Origin: Bacteroidota bacterium
Lineage (GTDB): Bacteria > Bacteroidota > Bacteroidia > Chitinophagales > Saprospiraceae
Assembly (NCBI GenBank): GCA_003045895.1
Contig: PZPC01000010.1
Location: 1 to 64,000 of the forward strand
Direction: 5' to 3'
Length of the DNA stretch: 64,000 nt
Shown here: positions 7,268 to 16,654 of the stretch, one piece after another
Layout of the letters: each line of letters opens with the position of its first letter
How positions within the stretch are numbered: position 1 is the first letter of the stretch
Made by a program: the position numbers and the translations under genes
Notes under the pieces: generated by a model
Told to the model about the DNA's origin: nothing
What the model saw: the letters and a program-made list of their open reading frames with translations, nothing else
Database searches by the model: none

Positions 7268-10200
7268 TTAGCGGATCACCGTAATATCGCCCCGGATAAT
7301 TTCACCCCGGCTGATATTGAGGCGGAGCACGTAGTAGTAAGTACCCTCTGCTACCGGTTCGCCGTCCTGGTTAAGCCCGGTCCAGGTATTGGCGTAAGGC
7401 TTAGCCTGGTAGATAATATCTCCCCAGCGGCTGAAGATCAACAACTCGTTATCGGGAAAATCTTCGGCCGGGTTGAAGAGCAGGATATCAAAGACCAGTT
7501 CGTCGTTGGCGCCATCGCCGTTGGGCGTGATGGTGTTGGGTACGAAGATCTCGTCGCCTTTCTGTACATTGATCAGCACCGTCGCCGTGGCACAAATGTC
7601 CGGACAATCTACGCTACAAATTTCGTAGGTCAGCTCGGTTGTGCCAAAGTCCGTTAGGGCAAAGGTCATGACCAGGTTACCTTGGGCCAGGGCCAGGGTA
7701 TCGTAGGTACCAAAACCCGGTGGGCTGATGATGCTGATATTAAAACCAGAACTTCCGCCCAGCGCGTCGTTGGCTAACAAATTGACCTCGCCAGCACCCA
7801 CACCCGAAGCGACCTGTAGTACGTCCGGGTTGGCGGTAATGGCAGTAGCGCGGGTGACGGTTACGTCGTCGCTGCTGAAATCCGGGCAACCGTCTACCGA
7901 GAGGGTCCAGGTGAATACATTGGCGCCGGGGGTCAGGTTGTTGACCATGGTCGCGGGGTCGCTCACCATATCAATGGTAGCGCCGCCAGCGGTGGTCCAA
8001 ACACCCTGCACACCCGGAGCAGCTGCGGCATTCAGGTCGGCAACTTCATCACAGGCAGCCACGTTATCCCCCGCATTGGCCGTAACGGCTGGCAATTGCA
8101 GGGTTACCGCTACGACGGCAGAAGTATCGATACAGCCATTGTCCACGTTGGTAACAACCAACTGGTAACTACCGGGCTCTGCTACCGTTGGCATGGGGCC
8201 GGTGCTACCCGTCGTCAGATCTGGTCCGGTGACGGTTTGCCAGGTATAGACAAACGTAGCGCTGGGCGCCGTCGAAGCCGAAGCATCGAGCGTGCGCACC
8301 TGGCCACATTCCAGTACCACATCGGCACCGGCATTGGCTACCGGCGTATTGGCATCAGCTACCACGGTAAAGGTTTCCGAAGCTTCGCAACCCGGTACGG
8401 GGCCGTCCAGCACCACCGTCAGGGTGTACTGGCCCACATCCTGGGCGTTGATGGTAAACGGACTGGCTCCGTCGGTAAAGTCGCCACCCGTCCAGACAAT
8501 ACTGCTGAAGTCGGCAGCGGTACCCGTTGCGGAAGCATCAATTACGACGGGGGTGCCGGCACAGCCAAAATCGGCCAGCGGCGCATTGCTCAGGGCAATC
8601 ACGGGCAGGGTCAGGTTAGCGGCCGCTACGACCGTCACCGTTTGGGTGCCCAGACAGCCATTGGCGGCTGAAGTAGCTTCCAATTGGTAGGTGCCGAGTT
8701 CGGTGACCGCTACCGTCAGTACATCCGTAGCGAGGGTGGTACCGGCAGCGTTGGTCCAGATCAGGCTGGAAAAATCATCGGTCGTGCCACTGGCCGAAGC
8801 GTCCAGGGTTACCATGTCGTCGCCACAATCGAATTCAGCGGGAACGGCTATCGAAAGTACGGGAGGCGTCACATCGCCAGCTACCGTCACTTCCGCCGTA
8901 GTTTGGCAGCCATTGTCGGTATTCGTTACCAGGACTTGCAAAAGTCCTGGTGTATTAATCGTCGTCGTGGGGGTATTGGTAGGTGTGGGGTTGGCTGCGC
9001 CGCTCCACAAAACAATAAAGTTGGGCACGCCAGTCACATCAACGGTTACCTGGCGGCTTTGATCAGCACAAGTCAGGTCGGCCACGGGCGCAATGCTGGC
9101 CATTGGAGCCAGGGTATCAGCAACAACCGTTACCAGGGTATCTACCTGGCAACCATTGAGGGTATCGCGCACGGTAAACTGGTAGGTGCCAGGCGTCATG
9201 GTCATCGTCTGAATAGCCGTAGGGTTATCCGGGCCACCGGTACTGTCGAGGTTGTCCCACAGGTAGACGACGTTCTGCGTCGTCGAAGAACCGGCACCAC
9301 TGAGTGTAACTTCGCCGTTGGCGCAGTTAATGGTCAGCAGGTCCGACTGTACGTTGATATTGGGGAGTGCAAAATTCTCTGCTACCGAAAAGTCGACTTC
9401 GCTGGTACAACCACTGAGGTTGCTCGTCGCCATCAGGTTGTAGACGCCAGCGCCATTGACCGTCAGGGTCAGGGTATCGGCCGAAACCAGCACGATGCTG
9501 GCAGGGTCGCCTTCCGTAGCGGTCCACTCACTGAGGCTATAGGCATTGTTGCCCGCTACCGTAGCCGTAACGGTGACCTCGTCGACCAGACAGTTGATCT
9601 CACCAAACAGCTCATTGAGGGTAATATTGGGCGTGTCAAAATTGCCGGCAACGACAATGCTATCCGTCGCGCTACAGGCCGTAGCACTGTTGGTGACTTC
9701 CAGGATATAGGTCGTATCCATGGTGGCCGTGAACATTTCCGTCGTCGCGCCCATAATGGGGCTGGCCAGGCTACCCAGGTACCACTGGTACACCAGGTTG
9801 TCCTCGCTGGGCGTACCGTCCAGGTCAACCGTAGGCGTTATACAATTGATAGCCGTCATTTGCGGATCGTTGCCGATGAGCGCCAGGGGAAGTTGGGTTT
9901 GGTCTTCCAGTACGACGGTAGCTTCCGCTTCGCAGTTGTTGGCGGGGTTGGTCACCAAAACCTGGTAGGTGCCGGGCGTCAGTGCCGTAGGCGTCAGGCT
10001 GGTCTCCGTACCCGGCCGCAGGCTTGCGCCATCGGCCAGTACCCATGCAAAGGTAAAGGTCGGATCATTGGGGGTCAGCGACGCATTGAGCACAATGCTA
10101 TCAATAGCACAGGTAAAGGCTGCCGGCTCGGCAATGTTCACCACCGGAGCACCCGAATTGGGAATGATCTGCGCAAAAGCCGTATCCGTACAGCCGGTCG

Positions 10201-13200
10201 TTGGTTCGGTCACCAGGAGCGCGTAGGTACCCAGGTCGGCGAAGCTGTTCATGAGGCCGGCGCCCAGGTTGGCACCCAGGGTGCCATCTGCGTTTACCCC
10301 AAACCACTCGTAAGTGGGTGAGATGCCGGTATTGACCGAACACGAGCCATCGAAGGACAGCGCTAAGCCATCACAATTCTGTTCCTGCTCAGGCACCGCA
10401 ATACAAGCTGACGGGAAGATTCGGTCATCACTGACGGTTACTTCATCACTGGCATCATCAATGCTGTTGGAGCACCCCGTCACGGAGTTGGTTACCGTCA
10501 GGCGGTAGCGCCCTGGACCATTGACCACGAAGTTGGCCGTATTGATGGTCAGGGAATCCACCCGGGTAGGGTCGCCCGTGATGATGGACCACTGGTAGGT
10601 CAAGTTGCTGCCTACACTGCTGTTGCCATTGAGGGTGGCACTGGTGACTGCACAAGTCACACCAGAAGTCACCGGTCCAGCAATAGCTTCGGGCAACGTC
10701 GGCGCAGTGATGGTGATGGTATCGGTGGACGTACAGCCGCCTACCTGATCGGTAACGACCAGGATTATATTTCCGGGAGAAGTCGCAAAGTATTGACGTA
10801 GTTCGCCATCAGGGGAACCATCAACGGCATTGTTGTACCAGTTGTAGCTGAAGCCCGGTCCCTGGTCGGCTGCTGAGACGAGAATTTGCCCATCCGTACA
10901 ATTCAGTTCCCGAGGGCTTACGCCATTGATCATGGCCGTAGGAATCGTTCCACCTTCGGGAATCATGATGGTATCGGTAAGGGTAACCCCCGAATCGTTG
11001 TCGAATAAAGTAAAGATCAGTTGTCCGGCGCAGATGTCATCGAGTGCGAGGGACGTAAACTGCTCGAAAGGTTGGGTGCGCCAGGTGGTGCCGATAAAGC
11101 CCTGGCCTGACCATTCGCGGACCGTAATAGTGACGGTACCGTCGCAATTGCCAGGGCAAGACGTCGGGGTGATGGTGATTTCATCGATCACGATTTGTTC
11201 AATCACACATATTTCACCATTGGTAATGACGATACTGCCTTCGCCATTGGTGGTCTGTACCGTCGGCGCGGGGGTGTTCTGAATCGTTACGGGATAGCAT
11301 TCGTTGGGATCACCCACGAGGGCAAAACAAACCTGGAACGCCGTCGATCCGTCGGGGATAGCCACCGGCGTAGGGCTGGTAAAGGTACCATTCAGGGCAC
11401 CCACTGGTGCAGGGGTAAGGTTGACACCCGTCCAGGCCAAAGGGGCACTGCTGGCGTAACTTAAAACCGTCGGATCCCAGTTAATGGAAAAGGTGGCATC
11501 CGTAATGTTATCAAAAGAGGCCACCGTGAAGTTCATACACAAGGTATCCAACCAACCACCACTGATGTCGGCAGCCGACAAGCCAAAGCCTTCGGGGAAG
11601 AGCACCGTCATGGTAGCGGGGTTAACGATGAGACCGATGTTTTCGCCGTTGGAGGTATTCGTCACCGCGCTTTCCGGGAAGGGGAAGCCAACGGTTACGA
11701 GGTCATCCACGTCGCCGGGGTTCGCCGTCGGGGCTGTGGTAAAGCAAACCTCAAAAATGACCGTATTGTCAGGTAGGGTCAACGGGGTCGGGGTGTCCCA
11801 GTTAAAAGACGTAGAAGACAAGCCTACCGGCGTAAAGTTAGCAGCCGTAGCGCCGGTAAACAGCGGGTTGATGTTTTGTACACCGGTGTAGAGCCAGACC
11901 ATTTCGTCCCAGGCCAGGCTGAAATCCATCGACAGCACCTCGTTGAAATTGCTCACCGTAACGGGCACACATTCGGTACCGTTAAGGGGAGCAGAAATAT
12001 CGCCAAAGTCGACGACTACACTGGCGGGTTGAATCACTTCGACCACACAGTTGCTCGGATTAATGCCAATATCTACCCCATTGGAGACTCCTACGCCAGG
12101 CGTAATAATCTGAACGGGGCTATCGCCACCTACGCCCACCACCCGAAAGCAGACCTCGTAGATGAATTCCATGTTGTTCATGTTCTGGGCCGGACCAGCG
12201 GTAAACGACCAGTCTAGTCCCAGAAAACCATTACCGGTATTGCTGGTGTCAAAATCGGCAGGGTCCAGGCCCGAGAGGTTGTTGCCCGGATCGTTTACCG
12301 AGACGAACGCCAGGATATTGGGGTTCCAGGTCATCAGGTATTCCAAACGGCGGACAGCCTGGAAGTTGGTTCCGGCAAAAAAGTTGACACAGACGATATC
12401 GTTAACTTCTACCGGTGCACCGCAATCGATGGTGATTTCAATGCCCGTAGGATTACAATCGTTGACCTGTACCGTACCTGGGTTGAGGCTGACGGGAATC
12501 AGGGGATTGGTTTGGTTGGGGTTGTTGGGATCGTCGTTACTGACCTCGATGGGCGTAGGGAAACCCGAAAAGGTAATGGGCGTAGCCGTTTCGCAATCGC
12601 CGAGGATGGTAAAACACACGGTAAAGAAAGTGGTGCCGTCGGCTACGGAAGCACTGGTGACATTGCCCTGTTGGGGGAAACTCCAACCCACGGTCAGGTT
12701 CCCTGGTCCTTCGTCGATCTGGGTAGGCAGACCATAAGCAGCCAGCGAGTTATTGGGAATCTCGGTATTGGGAAACAAATTTTCAAACTGCAGAAACGCG
12801 GGATCGTACTGCATGGAGAACTGGATCGAATTCAGTCCATCAAAACCATTGACTTCCATATCCACACAAACCTGGTCGCCGGCATTACCGGAGACATTGG
12901 TGGCCGTCAGGTTGAATTCCCGCACACAGAGGGTCACCTGGCCATCATTGCGCAGCAAACCAATGTTGTTACAAAGGGTTGCATTACGCGTACACCGGAT
13001 GGCGGTTGGCGAGTTGGTAATGGCGATGGAGGTTTGGTCGCCGTATGCTCCGGTTGCGGTAAAACACAACTCGAAGATGGTTTCTTCGTCCGGCAAAGTC
13101 ACCCCGATATTACTGGAGTTGTTACAGTCGCCCGTTTGCCAGTTGTCAAAACTAATTTGCCCGGCGGTAAGCTCGGTAAACAAGCTGGGCCCCAGGTTGC

Positions 13201-13438
13201 CGTTGGGCGCTTGCATACTGGCGTTGAAGTTTTGGGCGCCGGTAAACGTGAGGACCGCAGGATCATACCCCACGGAAAACCGCAGCGAATTGATGTTCGT
13301 AAAATCTTGTATGGTGAAGGGGACGCAGAAGTTCTCAGAAGAACAAGCGCTACCGTCGCCAATCGTAATGGTCGGTTGTGCCATGGCCACAACCAGTGAG
13401 CCGAAGGTCAAAACCAGCAGGATATATATCTTACGCAT
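7268..13438 (-). CDS. Giant secreted surface protein: five cohesin-like modules, about 12 Ig/PKD-like repeats, gliding-motility C-terminal domain
   Basis: 2056 residues from MRKIYILLVLTF (an ATG three codons upstream at 13447 is an alternative). After a signal peptide ending in AMAQ come five related modules of about 140-150 residues up to about residue 745. Each carries the cohesin-type core (CVPFTIQDFTNINSLRFSVG; SIQFSMQYDPAFLQFE; MDFSLAWDEMVWLYTG; ATFSINWDPTVLSY). Next are about 12 Ig/PKD-like repeats of 75-90 residues, each with a paired Cys pattern (LTCA ... PGTYQVLVTN ... GC). The last 95 residues begin FVPNTITPNGDGANDEL and include FSRWGDIIYQ, the gliding-motility-associated (CHU_C) type of T9SS sorting domain. 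The PorP/SprF gene 50 bases upstream makes a SprF-SprB-like pair, so SprF-assisted export is inferred. Likely an adhesin or structural protein; ligand unknown. Confidence 0.9.
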   Translation of the reverse strand: MRKIYILLVLTFGSLVVAMAQPTITIGDGSACSSENFCVPFTIQDFTNINSLRFSVGYDPAVLTFTGAQNFNASMQAPNGNLGPSLFTELTAGQISFDNWQTGDCNNSSNIGVTLPDEETIFELCFTATGAYGDQTSIAITNSPTAIRCTRNATLCNNIGLLRNDGQVTLCVREFNLTATNVSGNAGDQVCVDMEVNGFDGLNSIQFSMQYDPAFLQFENLFPNTEIPNNSLAAYGLPTQIDEGPGNLTVGWSFPQQGNVTSASVADGTTFFTVCFTILGDCETATPITFSGFPTPIEVSNDDPNNPNQTNPLIPVSLNPGTVQVNDCNPTGIEITIDCGAPVEVNDIVCVNFFAGTNFQAVRRLEYLMTWNPNILAFVSVNDPGNNLSGLDPADFDTSNTGNGFLGLDWSFTAGPAQNMNNMEFIYEVCFRVVGVGGDSPVQIITPGVGVSNGVDIGINPSNCVVEVIQPASVVVDFGDISAPLNGTECVPVTVSNFNEVLSMDFSLAWDEMVWLYTGVQNINPLFTGATAANFTPVGLSSTSFNWDTPTPLTLPDNTVIFEVCFTTAPTANPGDVDDLVTVGFPFPESAVTNTSNGENIGLIVNPATMTVLFPEGFGLSAADISGGWLDTLCMNFTVASFDNITDATFSINWDPTVLSYASSAPLAWTGVNLTPAPVGALNGTFTSPTPVAIPDGSTAFQVCFALVGDPNECYPVTIQNTPAPTVQTTNGEGSIVITNGEICVIEQIVIDEITITPTSCPGNCDGTVTITVREWSGQGFIGTTWRTQPFEQFTSLALDDICAGQLIFTLFDNDSGVTLTDTIMIPEGGTIPTAMINGVSPRELNCTDGQILVSAADQGPGFSYNWYNNAVDGSPDGELRQYFATSPGNIILVVTDQVGGCTSTDTITITAPTLPEAIAGPVTSGVTCAVTSATLNGNSSVGSNLTYQWSIITGDPTRVDSLTINTANFVVNGPGRYRLTVTNSVTGCSNSIDDASDEVTVSDDRIFPSACIAVPEQEQNCDGLALSFDGSCSVNTGISPTYEWFGVNADGTLGANLGAGLMNSFADLGTYALLVTEPTTGCTDTAFAQIIPNSGAPVVNIAEPAAFTCAIDSIVLNASLTPNDPTFTFAWVLADGASLRPGTETSLTPTALTPGTYQVLVTNPANNCEAEATVVLEDQTQLPLALIGNDPQMTAINCITPTVDLDGTPSEDNLVYQWYLGSLASPIMGATTEMFTATMDTTYILEVTNSATACSATDSIVVAGNFDTPNITLNELFGEINCLVDEVTVTATVAGNNAYSLSEWTATEGDPASIVLVSADTLTLTVNGAGVYNLMATSNLSGCTSEVDFSVAENFALPNINVQSDLLTINCANGEVTLSGAGSSTTQNVVYLWDNLDSTGGPDNPTAIQTMTMTPGTYQFTVRDTLNGCQVDTLVTVVADTLAPMASIAPVADLTCADQSRQVTVDVTGVPNFIVLWSGAANPTPTNTPTTTINTPGLLQVLVTNTDNGCQTTAEVTVAGDVTPPVLSIAVPAEFDCGDDMVTLDASASGTTDDFSSLIWTNAAGTTLATDVLTVAVTELGTYQLEATSAANGCLGTQTVTVVAAANLTLPVIALSNAPLADFGCAGTPVVIDASATGTAADFSSIVWTGGDFTDGASPFTINAQDVGQYTLTVVLDGPVPGCEASETFTVVADANTPVANAGADVVLECGQVRTLDASASTAPSATFVYTWQTVTGPDLTTGSTGPMPTVAEPGSYQLVVTNVDNGCIDTSAVVAVTLQLPAVTANAGDNVAACDEVADLNAAAAPGVQGVWTTAGGATIDMVSDPATMVNNLTPGANVFTWTLSVDGCPDFSSDDVTVTRATAITANPDVLQVASGVGAGEVNLLANDALGGSSGFNISIISPPGFGTYDTLALAQGNLVMTFALTDFGTTELTYEICSVDCPDICATATVLINVQKGDEIFVPNTITPNGDGANDELVFDILLFNPAEDFPDNELLIFSRWGDIIYQAKPYANTWTGLNQDGEPVAEGTYYYVLRLNISRGEIIRGDITVIR

Positions 13439-13488
13439 GAGAGTCATTTTCTTGGGGAAGATGAGTTAGACAAAAAAGGAACAGACCC

Positions 13489-14445
13489 CTATTGGCGGTC
13501 AAAGGAATAAGCTACCTGTAATTCGTGGGTATTCCCGGCCGTCGGGCCAAAGGAACTGAAGGAATAATCGTAGCCGTAACCAATTTTAATATTGGTGTCG
13601 AGGCCAACGTTATCACCCAGGTTAAAGCCAACCTCAAAGTGGAAATTACCAGCGGTAGATACCCCGGTTCCGATCCAGATGCTATTGGGGGTCTGGTAGC
13701 GCAGGTTGACATCGGCGTTGATCGGAGCCCCTTCCACGTATTTCACCCACAGAGAAGGTTCCAGAAAGCCATCGTTGCGGAAGAACTTGTACAAGCCCGC
13801 CATGGCATAATAGTGGCGAACCCGCTGGATAGCAAACTCACCGTTATCGTTTTTAAAGGCCAGGTCGATGCCCGCTACCTGAGGTACCGACAGACCGGCG
13901 TAGAACATATCGCCATCCCGGGAACCGTTCAGCATCTGGTAGAAGTAGATGCCCGCCCCGATATCTGGAAACAACTCGGTTTGGCTAGCGGTACCCAAGA
14001 CATCGTTCGGATCGCGCAGGGTGATCTCATCGGCATTGACCCGGTACTGCACCAGGCCGCCAGATAGCGCAATGGCCAGGCCACTGTATTCCGGATCACC
14101 GGAAATAACGGCGCCGAAGCGGGCGTAAATGCCCGTGAACCCGGTGGGGCCGGTTTGGTCGTTCATCAGATAGCCTCCCCCTAAGAGAGACGCACCCGAA
14201 CCATCGCCGAGGAAGGAGAAACGCACTGCCTGCGTACGCGGGTTACCCGAAATGCCATTCCACTGGGAGCGGTAAGTAGCGCCCAAGGTCATATTCTGAC
14301 CATAAGCCAGGAAATCACTCTCCATAGCTGCGGGGTTGAGAATGGTCGCATTTTCGCGATACTGGGTAAAAAGGGATAATTGCTGGGCATTCAGGGTGCC
14401 GGTTAGAAGGCATAGGCCTAAGGCCAGCCAGCGAAAACTTGTCAT
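13489..14445 (-). CDS. PorP/SprF-family type IX secretion membrane protein
   Basis: 318 residues from the ATG at 14445, which places the signal peptide (MTSFRWLALGLCLLTGTLNAQQ) at the N-terminus; an ATG 11 codons upstream would bury it. The family signature follows at once: QLSLFTQYRENATILNPAAM, then FLAYGQNMTLGATYRSQW, and alternating beta strands throughout as in a 14-strand outer-membrane barrel, ending AYSFDRQ. PorP/SprF proteins bind the C-terminal domains of specific gliding adhesins and hold them at the T9SS translocon. The gene directly precedes the giant cohesin/Ig protein, probably in one transcript, and that protein is the obvious client. A perfect -7 box lies just upstream. Confidence 0.9.
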   Translation of the reverse strand: MTSFRWLALGLCLLTGTLNAQQLSLFTQYRENATILNPAAMESDFLAYGQNMTLGATYRSQWNGISGNPRTQAVRFSFLGDGSGASLLGGGYLMNDQTGPTGFTGIYARFGAVISGDPEYSGLAIALSGGLVQYRVNADEITLRDPNDVLGTASQTELFPDIGAGIYFYQMLNGSRDGDMFYAGLSVPQVAGIDLAFKNDNGEFAIQRVRHYYAMAGLYKFFRNDGFLEPSLWVKYVEGAPINADVNLRYQTPNSIWIGTGVSTAGNFHFEVGFNLGDNVGLDTNIKIGYGYDYSFSSFGPTAGNTHELQVAYSFDRQ

Positions 14446-14466
14446 GGGATCAGTTTTTGAGACCTG

Positions 14467-14474
14467 CAAATTTA
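14467..14474 (-). promoter_or_regulatory. Bacteroidota-type -7 promoter box for porP/sprF
   Basis: Minus strand reads TAAATTTG, an exact match to TAnnTTTG, 21 bases before the ATG at 14445. No clear -33 TTTG was found at 19-20 bases. Confidence 0.5.
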
Positions 14475-14842
14475 CCAAAATTTGTGTCCATCTGTAGTCC
14501 GTAAAGTGTTAAAAAACAGTTTTAAGCATTAAACCTTACGAATTAAGAATATGCATCTAGCAATAAGGTAAAGTGCTGCTTCCGCAGCAGTGTCATAGGT
14601 GCACAACATACCATTTACAAGTTGGGATACGGGCACTGACTTTGGTGCAGTACCACGGAGAGATTAGTTCGAAAAATACGGTGCTAAAAGTTGCACGTTG
14701 TTTTGAAGGCTATCTAAAAGCGACACCAAAATTAGCTGTAAGTTTTAGTTCCGTTGGCTTGTTGGGGTAGCTTTTTCTGCACAATTAGTAAAAGGTAGCG
14801 TTTACGGCGGGTGTGGTGCCGTTTGGCTGGCCAATGGTCGAA

Positions 14843-14871
14843 GGGTTCAAGGTTAATAAAACCTTGAACCC
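14843..14871 (-). terminator. 12-bp hairpin downstream of lepB
   Basis: GGGTTCAAGGTT (14843-14854) and AACCTTGAACCC (14860-14871) pair perfectly around a 5-base loop, 22 bases past the stop of the signal peptidase gene. The following U tract is weak, so terminator function is inferred from stem and position. Confidence 0.45.
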
Positions 14872-14893
14872 TGGAGAATATTGTTCCTTCTGC

Positions 14894-16525
14894 TTAGCGT
14901 TTATCGGCGCTGGTAAATATCCGATCCCAGTTGATGCCTTTGCGCAGGCTACCTTCGCGCAAGCTGAACCAGATAAAGAGGGGCTTACCCACAATGTGAT
15001 CCTCGGGAACGAAGCCCCAAACCCGGCTGTCTTCCGAATTGTGCCGGTTGTCTCCCATCATCCAGTAGTAGTCCATTTTAAAGGTGTAGCTGGTGGCGGG
15101 TTGACCGTTGATCAGGATCTGGCCATTGCTAAAACGGAGGTCATTTTCTTCGTAGACGCCAATGATGCGGCGGAACATGTTGATATTGTCAGGGTTGATG
15201 GAAATCGTGACGCCTTTTTTGGGCACCCAGATGGGGCCGTAGTTGTCTACCGTCCAGGGGCCGTAATGCTTGCCGTCGTGGGGAAAGAGACGATCCGGGT
15301 TGTAGCCGCGTTCGGGATCCGTAGGAAACTCGTAATTTTCGATGACGATAGCCGGATCCATCGCCTCGACCTTGGCTTTCTGTACTTCCGACAGGAACAT
15401 GTAGCGCACGTTGGCGGCCTGCTGGTCGCGAATGTTGTCTTCCTCCGAGATGCCCCAGTCGGAGAAGGAACGCTCGTTGATATTGGCCGAGGGAAACTTG
15501 ACGATGTAGAGAAACTGCATGAAGGTCGGATTCTCAACCGGTTTCCCGTCGATGTAAACCTGCCGGTTGATGACCTGCAGGGTGTCTCCGGGCAGGCCAA
15601 TGCAGCGCTTGATGTAGTGGTCACGCTTATCGAGGGGCCGGGTAACGAGGGCTTTACCGCCCGCTTTGATCAGCTGATCGTAACGGGGGTTGGCATCGCG
15701 TACCATGCCGTAGCGCACATCGTCGACCGTCCAGGTCCGGTCGGGGAAGATGTAGACACTGTCACCCGCGGGCAGGTTGAATACCACGGGAGAATTGTGT
15801 TGGATTTTTTCGAAGGCCGGCAGCCGTACCGACTTGAGGCTGGGTTCTTTCAGGTAAGACTCCGTACCCAGCTTAGGGATGGTATTGTGCAACAGCGGAA
15901 TCATCGCCACCGTCTTCGGCGTGCGAATGCCGTAGTGGGCTTTGCTCACGAACAGAAAATCACCCACGAGCAAGGAACCTTCCATCGAGGAGGTCGGAAT
16001 GACGTAAGCTTCGATGAGAAACAAGCGAATCAGGGCCGCCGCAAAAACGGCAAAAATAATGGCCTCTGACCACTCCCGCACGGGTCCTTTCCGGTAAGGG
16101 TTCTCTTTTTCCAGCTTTTCCAGCTGGCGCTTGCTGCCCGACTTTTGGGCAGCAACCAACTGAGCGGCATAGGCTTCCTCGGCAGGAATAGTAGGGCCGA
16201 GGTATTTTTCTGCCGGAGCGGTACCCAAAAAAAGCAAATAAAAAGGGGTAAAGACCACTGCGATAAAGCTGTCCAGAAAACGGTATTTCCCGAAGGAACG
16301 CACCAGGTCGACCGCCATGCCAGCGTAGATGAACACGTTGACGATCGGGACCAGCAGCCAGGCAGCCCACCAGCCAGAGCGGCCGATCAGCTTGCACCAG
16401 ACCACAAAATTGAGCCCCGGAACAAGGCCTTTCCAGGCCGGTTCGCCCGCTTTTTCGAAGATTTTATACAAACTCGCACTCAACAGTACGTAACTAATAA
16501 TCAACAACCAGGCAAACCAGGACAT
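14894..16525 (-). CDS. lepB: Signal peptidase I
   Basis: 543 residues. It cleaves signal peptides from Sec-exported proteins at the inner membrane, which this window is rich in. The N-terminal 100 residues hold about four hydrophobic segments and a DUF5684-like stretch (KAGEPAWKGLVPGLNFVVWC). The protease core follows: YVIPTSSM with catalytic Ser180, DHYIKRCIGLPGD with catalytic Lys306, and the box GDNRHNSEDSRVWGFVP near residue 500. It is much longer than the 324-residue E. coli enzyme because of the N-terminal membrane region and an insertion of about 110 residues between the Lys box and GDNR; long forms are usual in Bacteroidota. A -7 box lies 83 bases upstream. Confidence 0.95.
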   Translation of the reverse strand: MSWFAWLLIISYVLLSASLYKIFEKAGEPAWKGLVPGLNFVVWCKLIGRSGWWAAWLLVPIVNVFIYAGMAVDLVRSFGKYRFLDSFIAVVFTPFYLLFLGTAPAEKYLGPTIPAEEAYAAQLVAAQKSGSKRQLEKLEKENPYRKGPVREWSEAIIFAVFAAALIRLFLIEAYVIPTSSMEGSLLVGDFLFVSKAHYGIRTPKTVAMIPLLHNTIPKLGTESYLKEPSLKSVRLPAFEKIQHNSPVVFNLPAGDSVYIFPDRTWTVDDVRYGMVRDANPRYDQLIKAGGKALVTRPLDKRDHYIKRCIGLPGDTLQVINRQVYIDGKPVENPTFMQFLYIVKFPSANINERSFSDWGISEEDNIRDQQAANVRYMFLSEVQKAKVEAMDPAIVIENYEFPTDPERGYNPDRLFPHDGKHYGPWTVDNYGPIWVPKKGVTISINPDNINMFRRIIGVYEENDLRFSNGQILINGQPATSYTFKMDYYWMMGDNRHNSEDSRVWGFVPEDHIVGKPLFIWFSLREGSLRKGINWDRIFTSADKR

Positions 16526-16607
16526 GTGGTATATTTTTTGTTCGCAATGTTAGTAGGGAACAATAGCCTATTCTTACAGCTTGCACCTACTTATTTAAAG
16601 CAAAGCG

Positions 16608-16615
16608 CAAAGATA
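16608..16615 (-). promoter_or_regulatory. Possible -7 promoter box for lepB
   Basis: Minus strand reads TATCTTTG, an exact TAnnTTTG match, 82 bases upstream of the lepB ATG. No matching -33 box seen. Confidence 0.4.
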
Positions 16616-16654
16616 GAAAAGTTGGGGAAGATTGTGCCGGGCGGCGCTCCTTCC

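Larger units (their letters stand above)
14446..14893. other. Intergenic region, 448 bp
   Basis: No supported gene. It contains the promoter box of the PorP/SprF gene on the left (14467-14474), a small TGCTGC-ttcc-GCAGCA hairpin near 14574-14590, and a 12-bp hairpin near the lepB stop (14843-14871). Short plus-strand frames here have no start context or recognisable product. Confidence 0.5.

Noticed and set aside
14573-14770. Small plus-strand gene of 65 codons
   Set aside because: No start context, no hydrophobic or motif pattern, and it lies in an AT-rich intergenic region with hairpins.
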